Shown here in pieces: positions 8,721 through 16,173 of a DNA stretch of 64,000 nt (positions are counted from its first letter, which is position 1; each line of letters opens with the position of its first letter). Location: the NCBI RefSeq assembly GCF_900091445.1, contig NZ_LT607733.1:3922501-3986500 (forward strand), written 5' to 3'. Source of the DNA: Micromonospora echinofusca. Lineage in GTDB: Bacteria; Actinomycetota; Actinomycetes; Mycobacteriales; Micromonosporaceae. Made by a program: the position numbers and the translations under genes. The notes below the pieces were generated by a model. That model saw only the letters and a list, made by a program, of their open reading frames with translations, did not search any database and was not told the origin of the DNA.

Positions 8721-9540
8721 CCTCGCCTTCGCCGCGTTCGACCTGGACGGCACGCTGGTCGACGAGCGCGGTGTGCCGTTGCCTGGCACGATCGAAGGCC
8801 TCGCCCAGCTGCGTGACCACGGCCTGACGCTCCTGCTGGTGACTGGACGATCGACGGTGTTGTTCACGGCGCTCGGTCTACCCGAGCGCCTACTCGAACT
8901 GTTCGGGCCTCACCTGCTGCTCGACAACGGCAACGTCGAGTACGACCGCGCCGCCGCCCGGGCGACGTATCGCCGCGCGCTGCCCCGCGAGGTGGTGCCA
9001 GCGCTGCTCGCCGCAGGTTTCAGCGAGATGGTCGCGGAGTCGGATCACCGCTATGTCGCGACCTCCCGGCGCGCGTCCACGTGGTTCGCGATGGCACACC
9101 GGCTGCCCCGATCGTCCATCGACGTCGACCCGCAGCTCGGCGGGCGGACGCAGGTCGGCTCGGTGCTGGTGCTGGACCGTGTGCCGCTGCCCGAGGGGCT
9201 GTTGGGCGGTGCGGTCGAGGCGATCCCGTTCGCCGGCACCGCGGCGAAGCTGGTGCGTCCTGCGGGGACCTGCAAGAGTGCCGCTCTGACGGCGTTGCTG
9301 GCCGAGCGGGCCGGTGAGGCCGACCTGAAGCGGGTCATCGCGTTCGGCGACGGGCGCAACGACCGGTGCCTGCTGGCCACTGCGGCGGTCGGGGTCGCGG
9401 TGGCCGACAGCCACGCCGACGCCGCTGCACGCGCGACGATGCGGCTGTCGGGCCCGATCGGAGACTTCCTGGCCGCCTTCCACCCGGACGCGCTCGTCCG
9501 GCGTGACCGACCGGACGTCGTGGAGGATTGTGCGCACTGA
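8713..9540 (+). CDS. HAD-superfamily phosphatase (Cof-like, type IIB)
   Basis: A 275-residue phosphohydrolase. Motif I is DLDGTLVD from residue 10, motif II is LLVTGRST, a basic motif III lies near AAKLVRPAG, and motif IV is FGDGRNDRCLL. A large insertion between motifs II and III marks the C2-cap (HAD-IIB) group that removes phosphate from sugars or small metabolites. It starts at GTG inside the previous gene and is the last gene of the operon. A phosphatase next to two kinases suggests that a phosphorylated intermediate is made and later released (inference). Confidence 0.85.
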   Translation: MADLAFAAFDLDGTLVDERGVPLPGTIEGLAQLRDHGLTLLLVTGRSTVLFTALGLPERLLELFGPHLLLDNGNVEYDRAAARATYRRALPREVVPALLAAGFSEMVAESDHRYVATSRRASTWFAMAHRLPRSSIDVDPQLGGRTQVGSVLVLDRVPLPEGLLGGAVEAIPFAGTAAKLVRPAGTCKSAALTALLAERAGEADLKRVIAFGDGRNDRCLLATAAVGVAVADSHADAAARATMRLSGPIGDFLAAFHPDALVRRDRPDVVEDCAH

Positions 9541-9543
9541 GGG

Positions 9544-10059
9544 TCACCAGCGCGCGAGCAGGACCTCTTCGTCGTCCCGGTTGCGCCAGATCCAGGTGGT
9601 GCCGGCCGGCACCGCACCGCTCAGGTAACCGAGGATCGGCTCCCGCTGGTTGTCGCTCTCGAGCTGCCCGATCAGCTTGAGAGCCTCCGGCAGCGGGAAG
9701 AAGGCTGCCTCGGCGATCTCGTCGTCCTCCGGCAGGGTCTCGCCCTCCCAGTCGTTGATCTCGAACGCGATCGCCAGCGCCGACGGGTAACGCTCGGAGT
9801 CGATGTGCATCACGAACGCGGTGGCGACCGGATCGCCGACCACCAGGCCGGTCTCCTCCTGCATCTCCCGCCGCAGCGCCTCGTGGAAGACCTCGCCGTC
9901 CTGGACGCCGCCGCCGGGCAGCGACCAGAGCATCTCGCCGTTCGCGCCGAGGCTCTCCCGCACCAGCAGGATCTCGTCGCCTCGCCGGACGATGCCGATG
10001 ACGAGCTGCACGCGAGAAACAGGCGCCCGCGCCGGCGCTTCAGATTCAACAGGGGTCAT
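9544..10059 (-). CDS. Nudix hydrolase
   Basis: A 171-residue Nudix protein. The Nudix box starts with GGGVQDGE at residue 49 and continues to REMQEETGLV at about 72, with all metal-binding glutamates present. These enzymes hydrolyse nucleoside diphosphates linked to another group; the substrate cannot be told from the sequence. It converges on the eight-gene operon with only a few bases between, so it is a separate unit. The ATG start is followed by a short polar tail before the first beta strand (VQLVIGIVRRGDEILLV). Confidence 0.87.
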   Translation of the reverse strand: MTPVESEAPARAPVSRVQLVIGIVRRGDEILLVRESLGANGEMLWSLPGGGVQDGEVFHEALRREMQEETGLVVGDPVATAFVMHIDSERYPSALAIAFEINDWEGETLPEDDEIAEAAFFPLPEALKLIGQLESDNQREPILGYLSGAVPAGTTWIWRNRDDEEVLLARW

Positions 10060-10134
10060 AAGCAGAGAATCCTAGTGGCCCGCCCGGTGATGGCACTCCC
10101 CGGGCTTACACCTGCCAGCTCTCCCAGCGGCGGA

Positions 10135-10162
10135 GTCGGCGCCAGCAGATGATGGCGCCGAC
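10135..10162. terminator. Hairpin, probable terminator of the methyltransferase gene
   Basis: GTCGGCGCCA (10135-10144) and TGGCGCCGAC (10153-10162) form a perfect 10-bp stem with an 8-base loop. It lies about 95 bases past the 3' end of the minus-strand methyltransferase and about 75 bases before the start of the minus-strand Nudix gene. There is no U-run, as is common for actinobacterial terminators. The rest of the 10060-10255 gap shows nothing else. Confidence 0.5.
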
Positions 10163-10255
10163 GAGGCTTCGTGGATGTCGTTCGTGGAGCTCACAGCGGG
10201 GTGGGCGGCGGAACCGGTGCGACAGAGGGGTGGCCTGCTCGACGACCCGGCATGC

Positions 10256-10855
10256 TCAGGATCGTTCGGCGACCACGACCGTGTCCAGGGCGTCCACCGC
10301 TCGGCCCTCCACCGTCACGGGTCGGCGGGCGGTCTCGGCCCGGCGGATCCGCAGCCCCGGAAGCTCTTTCACCACCGTCTCGGGGGTGAGCAGGATACCG
10401 GGGTCCTGCGGGCCACCCGTGCCGCCGGAGAGGTTCCCGAGGTCGTGGCCGACCACGAGGACCCGCCCGCTCGCACGTACCGCGCGGCGGGCGTGGGACA
10501 GCACGGCGGCGATCTCGGCGGCAGGCAGGTGCAGGTACGCGATCAGCACCAGGTCGAAGCCGTCGGCCGGCGGCTCGTACTCGGTAACGTCGGCCACCTG
10601 CCAGTCGACGCTGACGTCTCGCTGGCGGGCCAGTTCCCGGCCCCGCTCGATGGCTACCGCGGAGAAGTCGACTGCGGTGACCTCCCAGCCCTGCTGGGCC
10701 AGCCACACCGCGTTACGTCCCTCACCGGCGGCGAGGTCGATCGCCCTGCCGGGGGACAGACCGGCGACCTCCTCCACGACGAAGCGGTTGGGTTCGGCGG
10801 TCCACACGAGTTCCGGCGCGCTCGCGTACCGCTCGTCCCAGGCAGTGCTGTCCAT
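10256..10855 (-). CDS. Class I SAM-dependent methyltransferase (TehB-like)
   Basis: A 199-residue methyltransferase with motif I AIDLAAGEGRN at 38-48, then AVWLAQQGWEVTAVDFS, a pattern typical of TehB-type thiopurine/tellurite methyltransferases. I chose the ATG at 10855 because GAGGAG lies 8-9 bases upstream and MDSTAWDERYA is the usual family start; the frame is open a further 51 bases. Substrate unknown. It is monocistronic between the Nudix gene and the M56 peptidase gene, with a short gap on each side. Confidence 0.82.
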   Translation of the reverse strand: MDSTAWDERYASAPELVWTAEPNRFVVEEVAGLSPGRAIDLAAGEGRNAVWLAQQGWEVTAVDFSAVAIERGRELARQRDVSVDWQVADVTEYEPPADGFDLVLIAYLHLPAAEIAAVLSHARRAVRASGRVLVVGHDLGNLSGGTGGPQDPGILLTPETVVKELPGLRIRRAETARRPVTVEGRAVDALDTVVVAERS

Positions 10856-10942
10856 CGTCGTGCTCCTCTCGACGTGCGAAGATTCGTTTCCCGGCGCGGC
10901 TCTCATCCTTGCCGAGGGCGGCGACGGACACGGTCCGGACCG

Positions 10943-11911
10943 TCAACTGCCTGCCACGTGGGCGGGACTGCCGGCCGCAGGTGGCGAGTTGGTCGAACAG
11001 GTGGCGGCGTGGAGGGCCAAGCCGGCGGAGGCGATCGCCACCGCCGGTGGTCCGGTCAGGAGCAGTCCGATCGCGCTGGCGGCGACGAGGCGGTGAAGGG
11101 TCCGCGGTCGGGCCGGCGGGGCAAGCATCCGACGTACCCGCTCGACCGCGCCCGTCCCCGCGCCCAGAGCGTGCCGGGGAGCACGGTCGGCGAGTTGGAC
11201 GATGGCCGTGGCGACAGCTTGCCGTCCGTGGCGCTCGCTCGCACGGTCGTCGGCCAGGTGCTCCACCAGCCGTCTGATCTCCGTTTCGGCCGCGTCGGCC
11301 ATCGGCAGTCCCGGCAGTGCCCGGTGGAACGCGACGGCGAGGGCGACGAGGAGGTGGTGTCGGCCTCGGAGGTGCGCCCGCTCGTGCCGCAGTACCGCTG
11401 CCAGTTCCTCGGCGGTGAGTGCGTCGAGCGCGGCGCTGGTGACGACGACCCGGCCCGGGCGGCCCGGCAGGCAGTAGACCGCGGCCGTGGTGTGGTCCAC
11501 GACCGTCCAACCGTTGGCACCCGGTCGGCCGAGGGGCAGCAGTGCGGCGAGGTGTCGGCGGCGCCAGCGGCGGGCGGAGGTGAACGTGACGATGAGACCG
11601 ATCACGATCCGGGCGGCGAGGACCACGGTGGCGAGCAGCCCGATCACGGCGAGCGTCTCGTTCGGGGCACCGAGGCCCGTCAGGGCCCGCGTGCACGCGA
11701 CGACGATGCCTTCGAGGCCGGCGGCGAAGGCAGCGGGCGGTACGGCGACCAGCAGACCGGCGGTGAGGACGGCGACGCTGACGGAGAGTTCCGCGCCGAG
11801 CCAGAGTCCGACGGTGAGCCGCGGTAGGGAGGTCGTCCATCGCCCGGTCAGGGCCGGAGGGGCGACGACCGCCACCGCGACCGCCCAGACCAGCAGCACC
11901 AGACTGGTCAC
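10943..11911 (-). CDS. M56-family membrane metallopeptidase (BlaR-like, sensor lost)
   Basis: A 322-residue membrane protein with hydrophobic helices at about 1-22, 32-65 and 88-110, then a cytosolic zinc-peptidase domain with HERAH at 176-180, and a final helix near 275-300. M56 peptidases are the signal-transducing partners of BlaI repressors. This one lacks an extracellular penicillin-binding sensor domain, so it should sense something else or be constitutively gated. The GTG start overlaps the blaI stop as GTGA, so the two are co-translated. It is the last gene of the dsbA-ccdA-blaI-M56 operon. Confidence 0.85.
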   Translation of the reverse strand: MTSLVLLVWAVAVAVVAPPALTGRWTTSLPRLTVGLWLGAELSVSVAVLTAGLLVAVPPAAFAAGLEGIVVACTRALTGLGAPNETLAVIGLLATVVLAARIVIGLIVTFTSARRWRRRHLAALLPLGRPGANGWTVVDHTTAAVYCLPGRPGRVVVTSAALDALTAEELAAVLRHERAHLRGRHHLLVALAVAFHRALPGLPMADAAETEIRRLVEHLADDRASERHGRQAVATAIVQLADRAPRHALGAGTGAVERVRRMLAPPARPRTLHRLVAASAIGLLLTGPPAVAIASAGLALHAATCSTNSPPAAGSPAHVAGS

Positions 11912-12303
11912 GGCTTCGGCGTTCCGCGTTGATCGAGCAGCTCGCGCAGGGCGGCGGCCTCCTCGGGAGTCATGGTGTCGACGAACCGGGCCAGTGCGGC
12001 ATGCTGGTCGGCGGCCGAGGAGAGCGCCTCGGCCATCAACTGTCCGACACGCTCCTCCCGGCTGGCCTTCGGGCGGTAGCGGTACGCCCGCCCGGCGAGG
12101 TCGCGCTCCGCCCAGCCCTTGCGATGCAGGTTGTCCAGGACCGTCATCACCGTGGTGTAGGCGAGGCCGCGCTCCCCCATCGCGTCCACCATCTGCCGCA
12201 CCGTGAGCGGCCCGGGCGCTTCCCACAACGCGTTCATCACGGCGGATTCCAGCGGACCCAGTGGGCGGTCGTTGCCGGGGTCCTTCCTTCGGGGTCGGCT
12301 CAC
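11908..12303 (-). CDS. BlaI/MecI-family transcriptional repressor
   Basis: A 131-residue winged-helix repressor: LGPLESAVMNALWEA opens the domain, LTVRQMVDAM and LAYTTVMTVLDNLHRKGW give the recognition helix, and the C-terminal third is the dimerisation and cleavage segment. In this family the paired M56 peptidase cleaves the repressor to relieve repression. The GTG start overlaps the ccdA stop (GTGA) and its stop overlaps the M56 start. Its likely operator is the triple TACTA-N7-TAGTA array at the head of the operon, which would make the operon self-regulated (inference). Confidence 0.9.
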   Translation of the reverse strand: MSRPRRKDPGNDRPLGPLESAVMNALWEAPGPLTVRQMVDAMGERGLAYTTVMTVLDNLHRKGWAERDLAGRAYRYRPKASREERVGQLMAEALSSAADQHAALARFVDTMTPEEAAALRELLDQRGTPKP

Positions 12304-13712
12304 CGGTCGACCGTACCTTCTGCCGCGAGCGGCTCCGGCGCGGCCGGATCCGGGCAGGCCCGCTCAGCGGCGAGCCGACGCCGCAGTGCCCAGGCGAGCA
12401 GGGCGATCGAGGCCGCGGCGAGTACGGGCTGAGCCGGGGCGAACCAGCTCATCGCCCCGCTGTAGCCGAGCGCGATGAGGACGAGCTTGTTGCAGACGGG
12501 GCAGCCGACGGCGAACAGGGACAGGGTCGCCCCGGTCACGCCGGTCCGCGACTCTCTGCCGCAGGTCGCCTTGTCACCGGTTGCGGCGACGGGCGCGACG
12601 TAGGTGGCCAGGAGCAGCCCCGACAGGACCGCGGTCACCAGCAGTACCGGCCAGGCCCACCAGGTGACGGCCATGTCACGGCTGAAGTAGGGGGTGTCGA
12701 TCAGGTCGGTGGGGATCGCGATCGCCACCGCGGTCGCCACGGCGCCGGCAACCGCCGCGATCCACCGCCGAGCCGGCCACACCCACGGCTCGGGTGCGAG
12801 GCTCGCCCCGACCACGTCGGTCACCGACGGCAGCCGGGCTGCAGCCGTTTCCCCGGCGGCGGGGGTTTTCGGAGCGGCGGCGGTGTCCGCAGTCGCGGCG
12901 GCACGACGCCGGCGCAGCACCAGGACGGTGATCGCCGCCAACCCCGCGACGAGAAGGACCAGTTCGTCCGGCACCTCGCCGAGTGTTCCGGTCACCCACT
13001 CCTGCGCGGCGCCTTCCACGTCTGTCAGGCCGAAGCCACCGGCGAGGCCCGCCGTGCCGTCGAAGAGCAGGAAGAGTGCGCCCAGCGCGACGAAGAGCAG
13101 ACCCGACACGGTCGACGTGCTGTGCAGGTGCAGCCGGCCGACGGAGAACTGCCGGCCCCGCAGCCACCGGCGCTCGCCGATGCGCCACCGGTCCCAGACG
13201 AGGGCGAGCAGCAGCAGGGGCGCCGTCATGCCCAGGGCGTAGACGGCCAGCAGTGCACCGCCCGTCGCGGGCTGCTCGGAGGTCGCCGCAACCGTCAGGA
13301 TGCCGCCCAGGATCGGACCGGAGCAGAAGCCGGCGAGCCCGTAGACCGCGCCGAGGGCGAGCACCGACAGCGGAGAGTCTCCGGTGAGCCGTCCCATCAA
13401 CCGCTGGGCCGGCCCGAAGGCGAACCCCTTGCCGACCAGTTGCATGGCCCCGAGGGCGATGATCGACCAGCCCGCGACGGTGATCAGCGTGTCGCGGTGT
13501 TGGAAGAAAGCTCCGGCGACGACCGAGGACCCGGCGCCGAGCGGCACCAGCACGGCGGCCAGGCCCAGGTAGAACACGCCGGTGCGGGCGAGCAACTGCC
13601 GCGGGTTCTGGAAGGCGTACGCGAAGAAGGCCGGCAGCAGCATGGCGCTGCATGGGCTGAGCAAGGCGAGCACTCCTCCGAGCAGGGCGGCGAGGTAGCC
13701 GATGTCGCTCAT
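12300..13712 (-). CDS. CcdA/DsbD-type membrane thiol-disulfide transporter, extended
   Basis: A 470-residue membrane protein. The first ~240 residues are a CcdA/DsbD transmembrane domain with Cys-containing LLSPCSAMLLP near the N-terminus and GFCSGPILGG in the fourth helix; these two cysteines carry electrons across the membrane. The rest, about twice the usual CcdA length, adds further helices including a GCPVCNKLV segment near residue 420, another CxxC within or beside a helix. It passes reducing equivalents to extracytoplasmic thiol proteins, most obviously the adjacent DsbA-like protein. Start and stop overlap its neighbours. Confidence 0.85.
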   Translation of the reverse strand: MSDIGYLAALLGGVLALLSPCSAMLLPAFFAYAFQNPRQLLARTGVFYLGLAAVLVPLGAGSSVVAGAFFQHRDTLITVAGWSIIALGAMQLVGKGFAFGPAQRLMGRLTGDSPLSVLALGAVYGLAGFCSGPILGGILTVAATSEQPATGGALLAVYALGMTAPLLLLALVWDRWRIGERRWLRGRQFSVGRLHLHSTSTVSGLLFVALGALFLLFDGTAGLAGGFGLTDVEGAAQEWVTGTLGEVPDELVLLVAGLAAITVLVLRRRRAAATADTAAAPKTPAAGETAAARLPSVTDVVGASLAPEPWVWPARRWIAAVAGAVATAVAIAIPTDLIDTPYFSRDMAVTWWAWPVLLVTAVLSGLLLATYVAPVAATGDKATCGRESRTGVTGATLSLFAVGCPVCNKLVLIALGYSGAMSWFAPAQPVLAAASIALLAWALRRRLAAERACPDPAAPEPLAAEGTVDR

Positions 13713-14461
13713 CGGGCCCCCACCTGCCTGTCGATGGCCTGCTTGAAAGCCTCGTACGGCTGGGCTCCGACAATCGGGGTGTCTCCCACGATGAACGCCG
13801 GGGTGCCGGTGATGCCCATCGAGGTCGCCTCCTGCTGGTCGCGCCGGACGGCGGTGTGGGTGGCGGCGGAGGCACGGTCGGTGTCGAACCGGGCGAGATC
13901 CAGCCCGATGCTCCTGGCGATGTCGCGTAGCGCGTCCTCGTTCAGGGAACCACTGTTCACCCGGCGGTCCCTGGCGTACACGGCGTCGTGGAACTCCCAG
14001 AACTTCCCCTGAGCGGCGGCGGCGCGCCCCGCGGCGGCCGCGTCATCGGACTCGGCACCGAGGTAGGGCAGGTCGCGCCATTCGATCCGGACGAGGCCCT
14101 TGTCGACGTAGTCCTTGATCAGCTTCGGCCCGGTCTCGCGGGCGTGCCGCCCGCAGAAGGGGCACTGGAAGTCGGCGTACTCCAGGATCACGACGGGCGC
14201 GTCGGGCTCACCGAGTGCGAGGGGGTCGTCGGGTGCCCGCCGGGCCAGACCGGCAAAGGGGTTCTCCGCCTGGCCACCACCGGTCGATCCGCCGGTGGCG
14301 GCACCGGTTACCGGCTCCGCCGGCTTGTCGGCCGGCCGGGCGATGATCGCCAGGACCGCGACGATCGCGATGACGACGACCGGCCCCAGCCAGCCAGCTG
14401 CCCGACGGATCGGGGGCGTACGCCTGGCGCTTGCGGGCGGCGGCTTCGTGGAGCGTTGCAT
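13709..14461 (-). CDS. DsbA-family membrane-anchored thiol-disulfide oxidoreductase
   Basis: A 250-residue protein with an N-terminal anchor helix (about 22-42), a Gly/Ser/Thr linker, and a DsbA/thioredoxin domain whose active site is Cys100-Pro-Phe-Cys103 with the cis-proline segment GITGTPAFIVG. It would oxidise or isomerise disulfides outside the membrane. It is the first gene of the dsbA-ccdA-blaI-M56 operon; a GGAGG ribosome binding site precedes the ATG, and the operator array lies directly upstream. Pairing with CcdA suggests an oxidation-reduction relay. Confidence 0.88.
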   Translation of the reverse strand: MQRSTKPPPASARRTPPIRRAAGWLGPVVVIAIVAVLAIIARPADKPAEPVTGAATGGSTGGGQAENPFAGLARRAPDDPLALGEPDAPVVILEYADFQCPFCGRHARETGPKLIKDYVDKGLVRIEWRDLPYLGAESDDAAAAGRAAAAQGKFWEFHDAVYARDRRVNSGSLNEDALRDIARSIGLDLARFDTDRASAATHTAVRRDQQEATSMGITGTPAFIVGDTPIVGAQPYEAFKQAIDRQVGAR

Positions 14462-14486
14462 GCGTCCTCCAGCAGCTATCGGTATC

Positions 14487-14533
14487 TACTATGAATCTTA
14501 GTACTATCAGCTCTAGTACTAGGTTCGCTAGTA
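14487..14533. promoter_or_regulatory. Three tandem BlaI-type operators
   Basis: Three inverted repeats TACTA-N7-TAGTA occupy 14487-14503, 14502-14518 and 14517-14533, each shifted by exactly 15 bases so that neighbours share TAGTACTA. The array lies 26-72 bases upstream of the dsbA-like start and contains the only plausible -10 sequences there, so a bound repressor would block transcription. The shape resembles BlaI operators I recall from mycobacteria. The resident BlaI protein is the obvious ligand (inference). Confidence 0.7.
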
Positions 14534-14585
14534 AGCCTGGCCAGGGGCACCCGGACCCACCGGGCGCCCCTGGCGTGCAAGGAGG

Positions 14586-15491
14586 TCAGCGACGGGACGC
14601 GGACTCGACCGGCTCCCGGACGGCCGACTCGCCGTGCACCCCGGGCTTCCGCCGGGCGAACGGCACGGTCACCGCCACCGCGGTCGCAACGGCAATGCCC
14701 ACGCCCGTCCACAGCAGCGGGTTGCTGCGCAGTTCCGCGGGCAGTTGCTGGGCGAGGACGAAGACACCCATCACCACCACGAACCAGCCGAACGACTTGC
14801 GCAGCACGTCGGCCGGGATCTTCCCGGCGAGCCGGCCGCCGAGGAAGCTGCCGACGATGGCGGCGGCGGTGACCGCAGCGGCGAGCCCCCAGTTGATGCT
14901 GACGCTCGACAGGTAGCCGGCCAGTCCGGCGAAGGACTTCATCGCGATGACCACCAGGGAGGTGCCGACCGCGACCGGCATCGGCAGACCGCCGAGCAGG
15001 GCCAGGGCGGGCACCACCAGGAAACCACCGCCGGCGCCGACAAGGCCGGTGACCAGACCGACGACGACGCCGTCGATGATCACCCGAAATGCCGGCAGCT
15101 CGTGAGGCACCGGTTCACCCTCGGCTGAGCGACGACCGCGGATCATCGCGATCGCAGTGGCCAGCATCATGATCGCGAAGCCGGTGAGCAGGTACGCGGC
15201 CGGGATGAACTCGGCCAGCCGGCCACCGGCGTACGCCCCCGCCATACCGGCCAGGCCGAAGATCAGGCCGGTACGCCAGCGCACCCGGTTGGCCCGGGCG
15301 TGCGGGATGACGCCGACCGCGCTGGTGGCGCCCACGACGAGCAGCGAGGTGGCGATGGCCTCCTTCGCGGGCAGGTCGGCGACGTAGACCAGCAGCGGTA
15401 CGGCGAGGATGGAGCCGCCGCCGCCGAGCAGGCCGAGGCTGATCCCGATCAGCACGGCCAGCCCGACCGTCAGCAGCAGGGTGGCACTCAT
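14586..15491 (-). CDS. TauE/SafE-family sulfite/sulfur-anion exporter
   Basis: A 301-residue membrane protein of the TauE/SafE (DUF81) family, about eight helices in two repeats, each opening with a glycine-rich turn (LGLLGGGGSILAVPLL and GLVGAGGGFLVVPAL). Such proteins move sulfite, sulfoacetate or related anions. The ATG overlaps the upstream rhodanese stop, so it is co-translated with it. In this setting it most likely exports sulfite formed by the persulfide dioxygenases. The last ~35 residues are a polar tail. Confidence 0.85.
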   Translation of the reverse strand: MSATLLLTVGLAVLIGISLGLLGGGGSILAVPLLVYVADLPAKEAIATSLLVVGATSAVGVIPHARANRVRWRTGLIFGLAGMAGAYAGGRLAEFIPAAYLLTGFAIMMLATAIAMIRGRRSAEGEPVPHELPAFRVIIDGVVVGLVTGLVGAGGGFLVVPALALLGGLPMPVAVGTSLVVIAMKSFAGLAGYLSSVSINWGLAAAVTAAAIVGSFLGGRLAGKIPADVLRKSFGWFVVVMGVFVLAQQLPAELRSNPLLWTGVGIAVATAVAVTVPFARRKPGVHGESAVREPVESASRR

Positions 15492-16084
15492 TCCCGGCTC
15501 CCCGTACCGCGCAGCTGGCCGACGACGCTGTCGAGGTCGCAGCTGGCGCCGCGGTTGTAGGGCAGCTTGCCGAGCATCATGCCCATGGCGCAGGTGTTGG
15601 TCACGGCGGCGAAGGTGAGGCCGGCGCCGATGAAGCCGGCCACCCACTTCAGGCCGGGGACGAACACCGAACCCAGGACGCTGGCCAGGACGATGGAACC
15701 GGCGACGAGACGGACCTGGCGCTCCAGGTCCCAGCGCTGCTTCCCCTGCTTGATGGGGGCCCTGGTGGCCTGCCAGGCCAGCATTCCTCCGTCGAGGACC
15801 TTGAGGTTCGGCAGGCCGATCTCGGCGAGGGCCTGCTCGGCCTGAGTGGCGCGGGCACCGGAGCGACAGATCAACACCACGTCCTCGTCAAGGTGGTTGC
15901 GCAGCTCCTCGCGGTGTTCCTTGAGCAGGTCCAGCGGGACGTTGTAGGCCCCGGGAATGTGCACCGTCTCGAACTCGGCCGGGGTACGCACGTCCAGCAG
16001 ACGGGGAGCCCGACCGGAGTCGATCAGCTCACGCAGGCTGGTGGCGTCGAGAGTGGCCGGGCGGATGGTTTCGGAAGCGGTCAT
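15488..16084 (-). CDS. Membrane-anchored rhodanese (rhodanese plus YgaP-type TM domain)
   Basis: A 198-residue protein: a rhodanese domain at about 10-112 with active-site Cys73 in LICRSGARAT, then a two-helix DUF2892/YgaP-like membrane segment (about 125-175) ending in a polar tail. It transfers sulfane sulfur between persulfide donors and acceptors at the inner face of the membrane. It is the middle gene of the minus-strand operon after the metallo-beta-lactamase/rhodanese protein and overlaps the exporter gene. Confidence 0.87.
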   Translation of the reverse strand: MTASETIRPATLDATSLRELIDSGRAPRLLDVRTPAEFETVHIPGAYNVPLDLLKEHREELRNHLDEDVVLICRSGARATQAEQALAEIGLPNLKVLDGGMLAWQATRAPIKQGKQRWDLERQVRLVAGSIVLASVLGSVFVPGLKWVAGFIGAGLTFAAVTNTCAMGMMLGKLPYNRGASCDLDSVVGQLRGTGSRE

Positions 16085-16173
16085 TTCTCCTCGATCAGGT
16101 CAGACCGTCGCGATCGACGGCAGGGTGGGATGCCGGCCGGCGCCGAATCGCGCCGTCCGGTCCGCGGGTAGGG

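Noticed and set aside
10175..11827. A 550-residue plus-strand frame opposite the methyltransferase and M56 peptidase genes
   Set aside because: Its composition (Arg, Gly, Asp rich, no motifs) is that of a high-GC shadow; the minus-strand genes have clear family motifs.
12261..14012. A 583-residue plus-strand frame
   Set aside because: Antisense shadow of ccdA and dsbA, with no recognisable domain.
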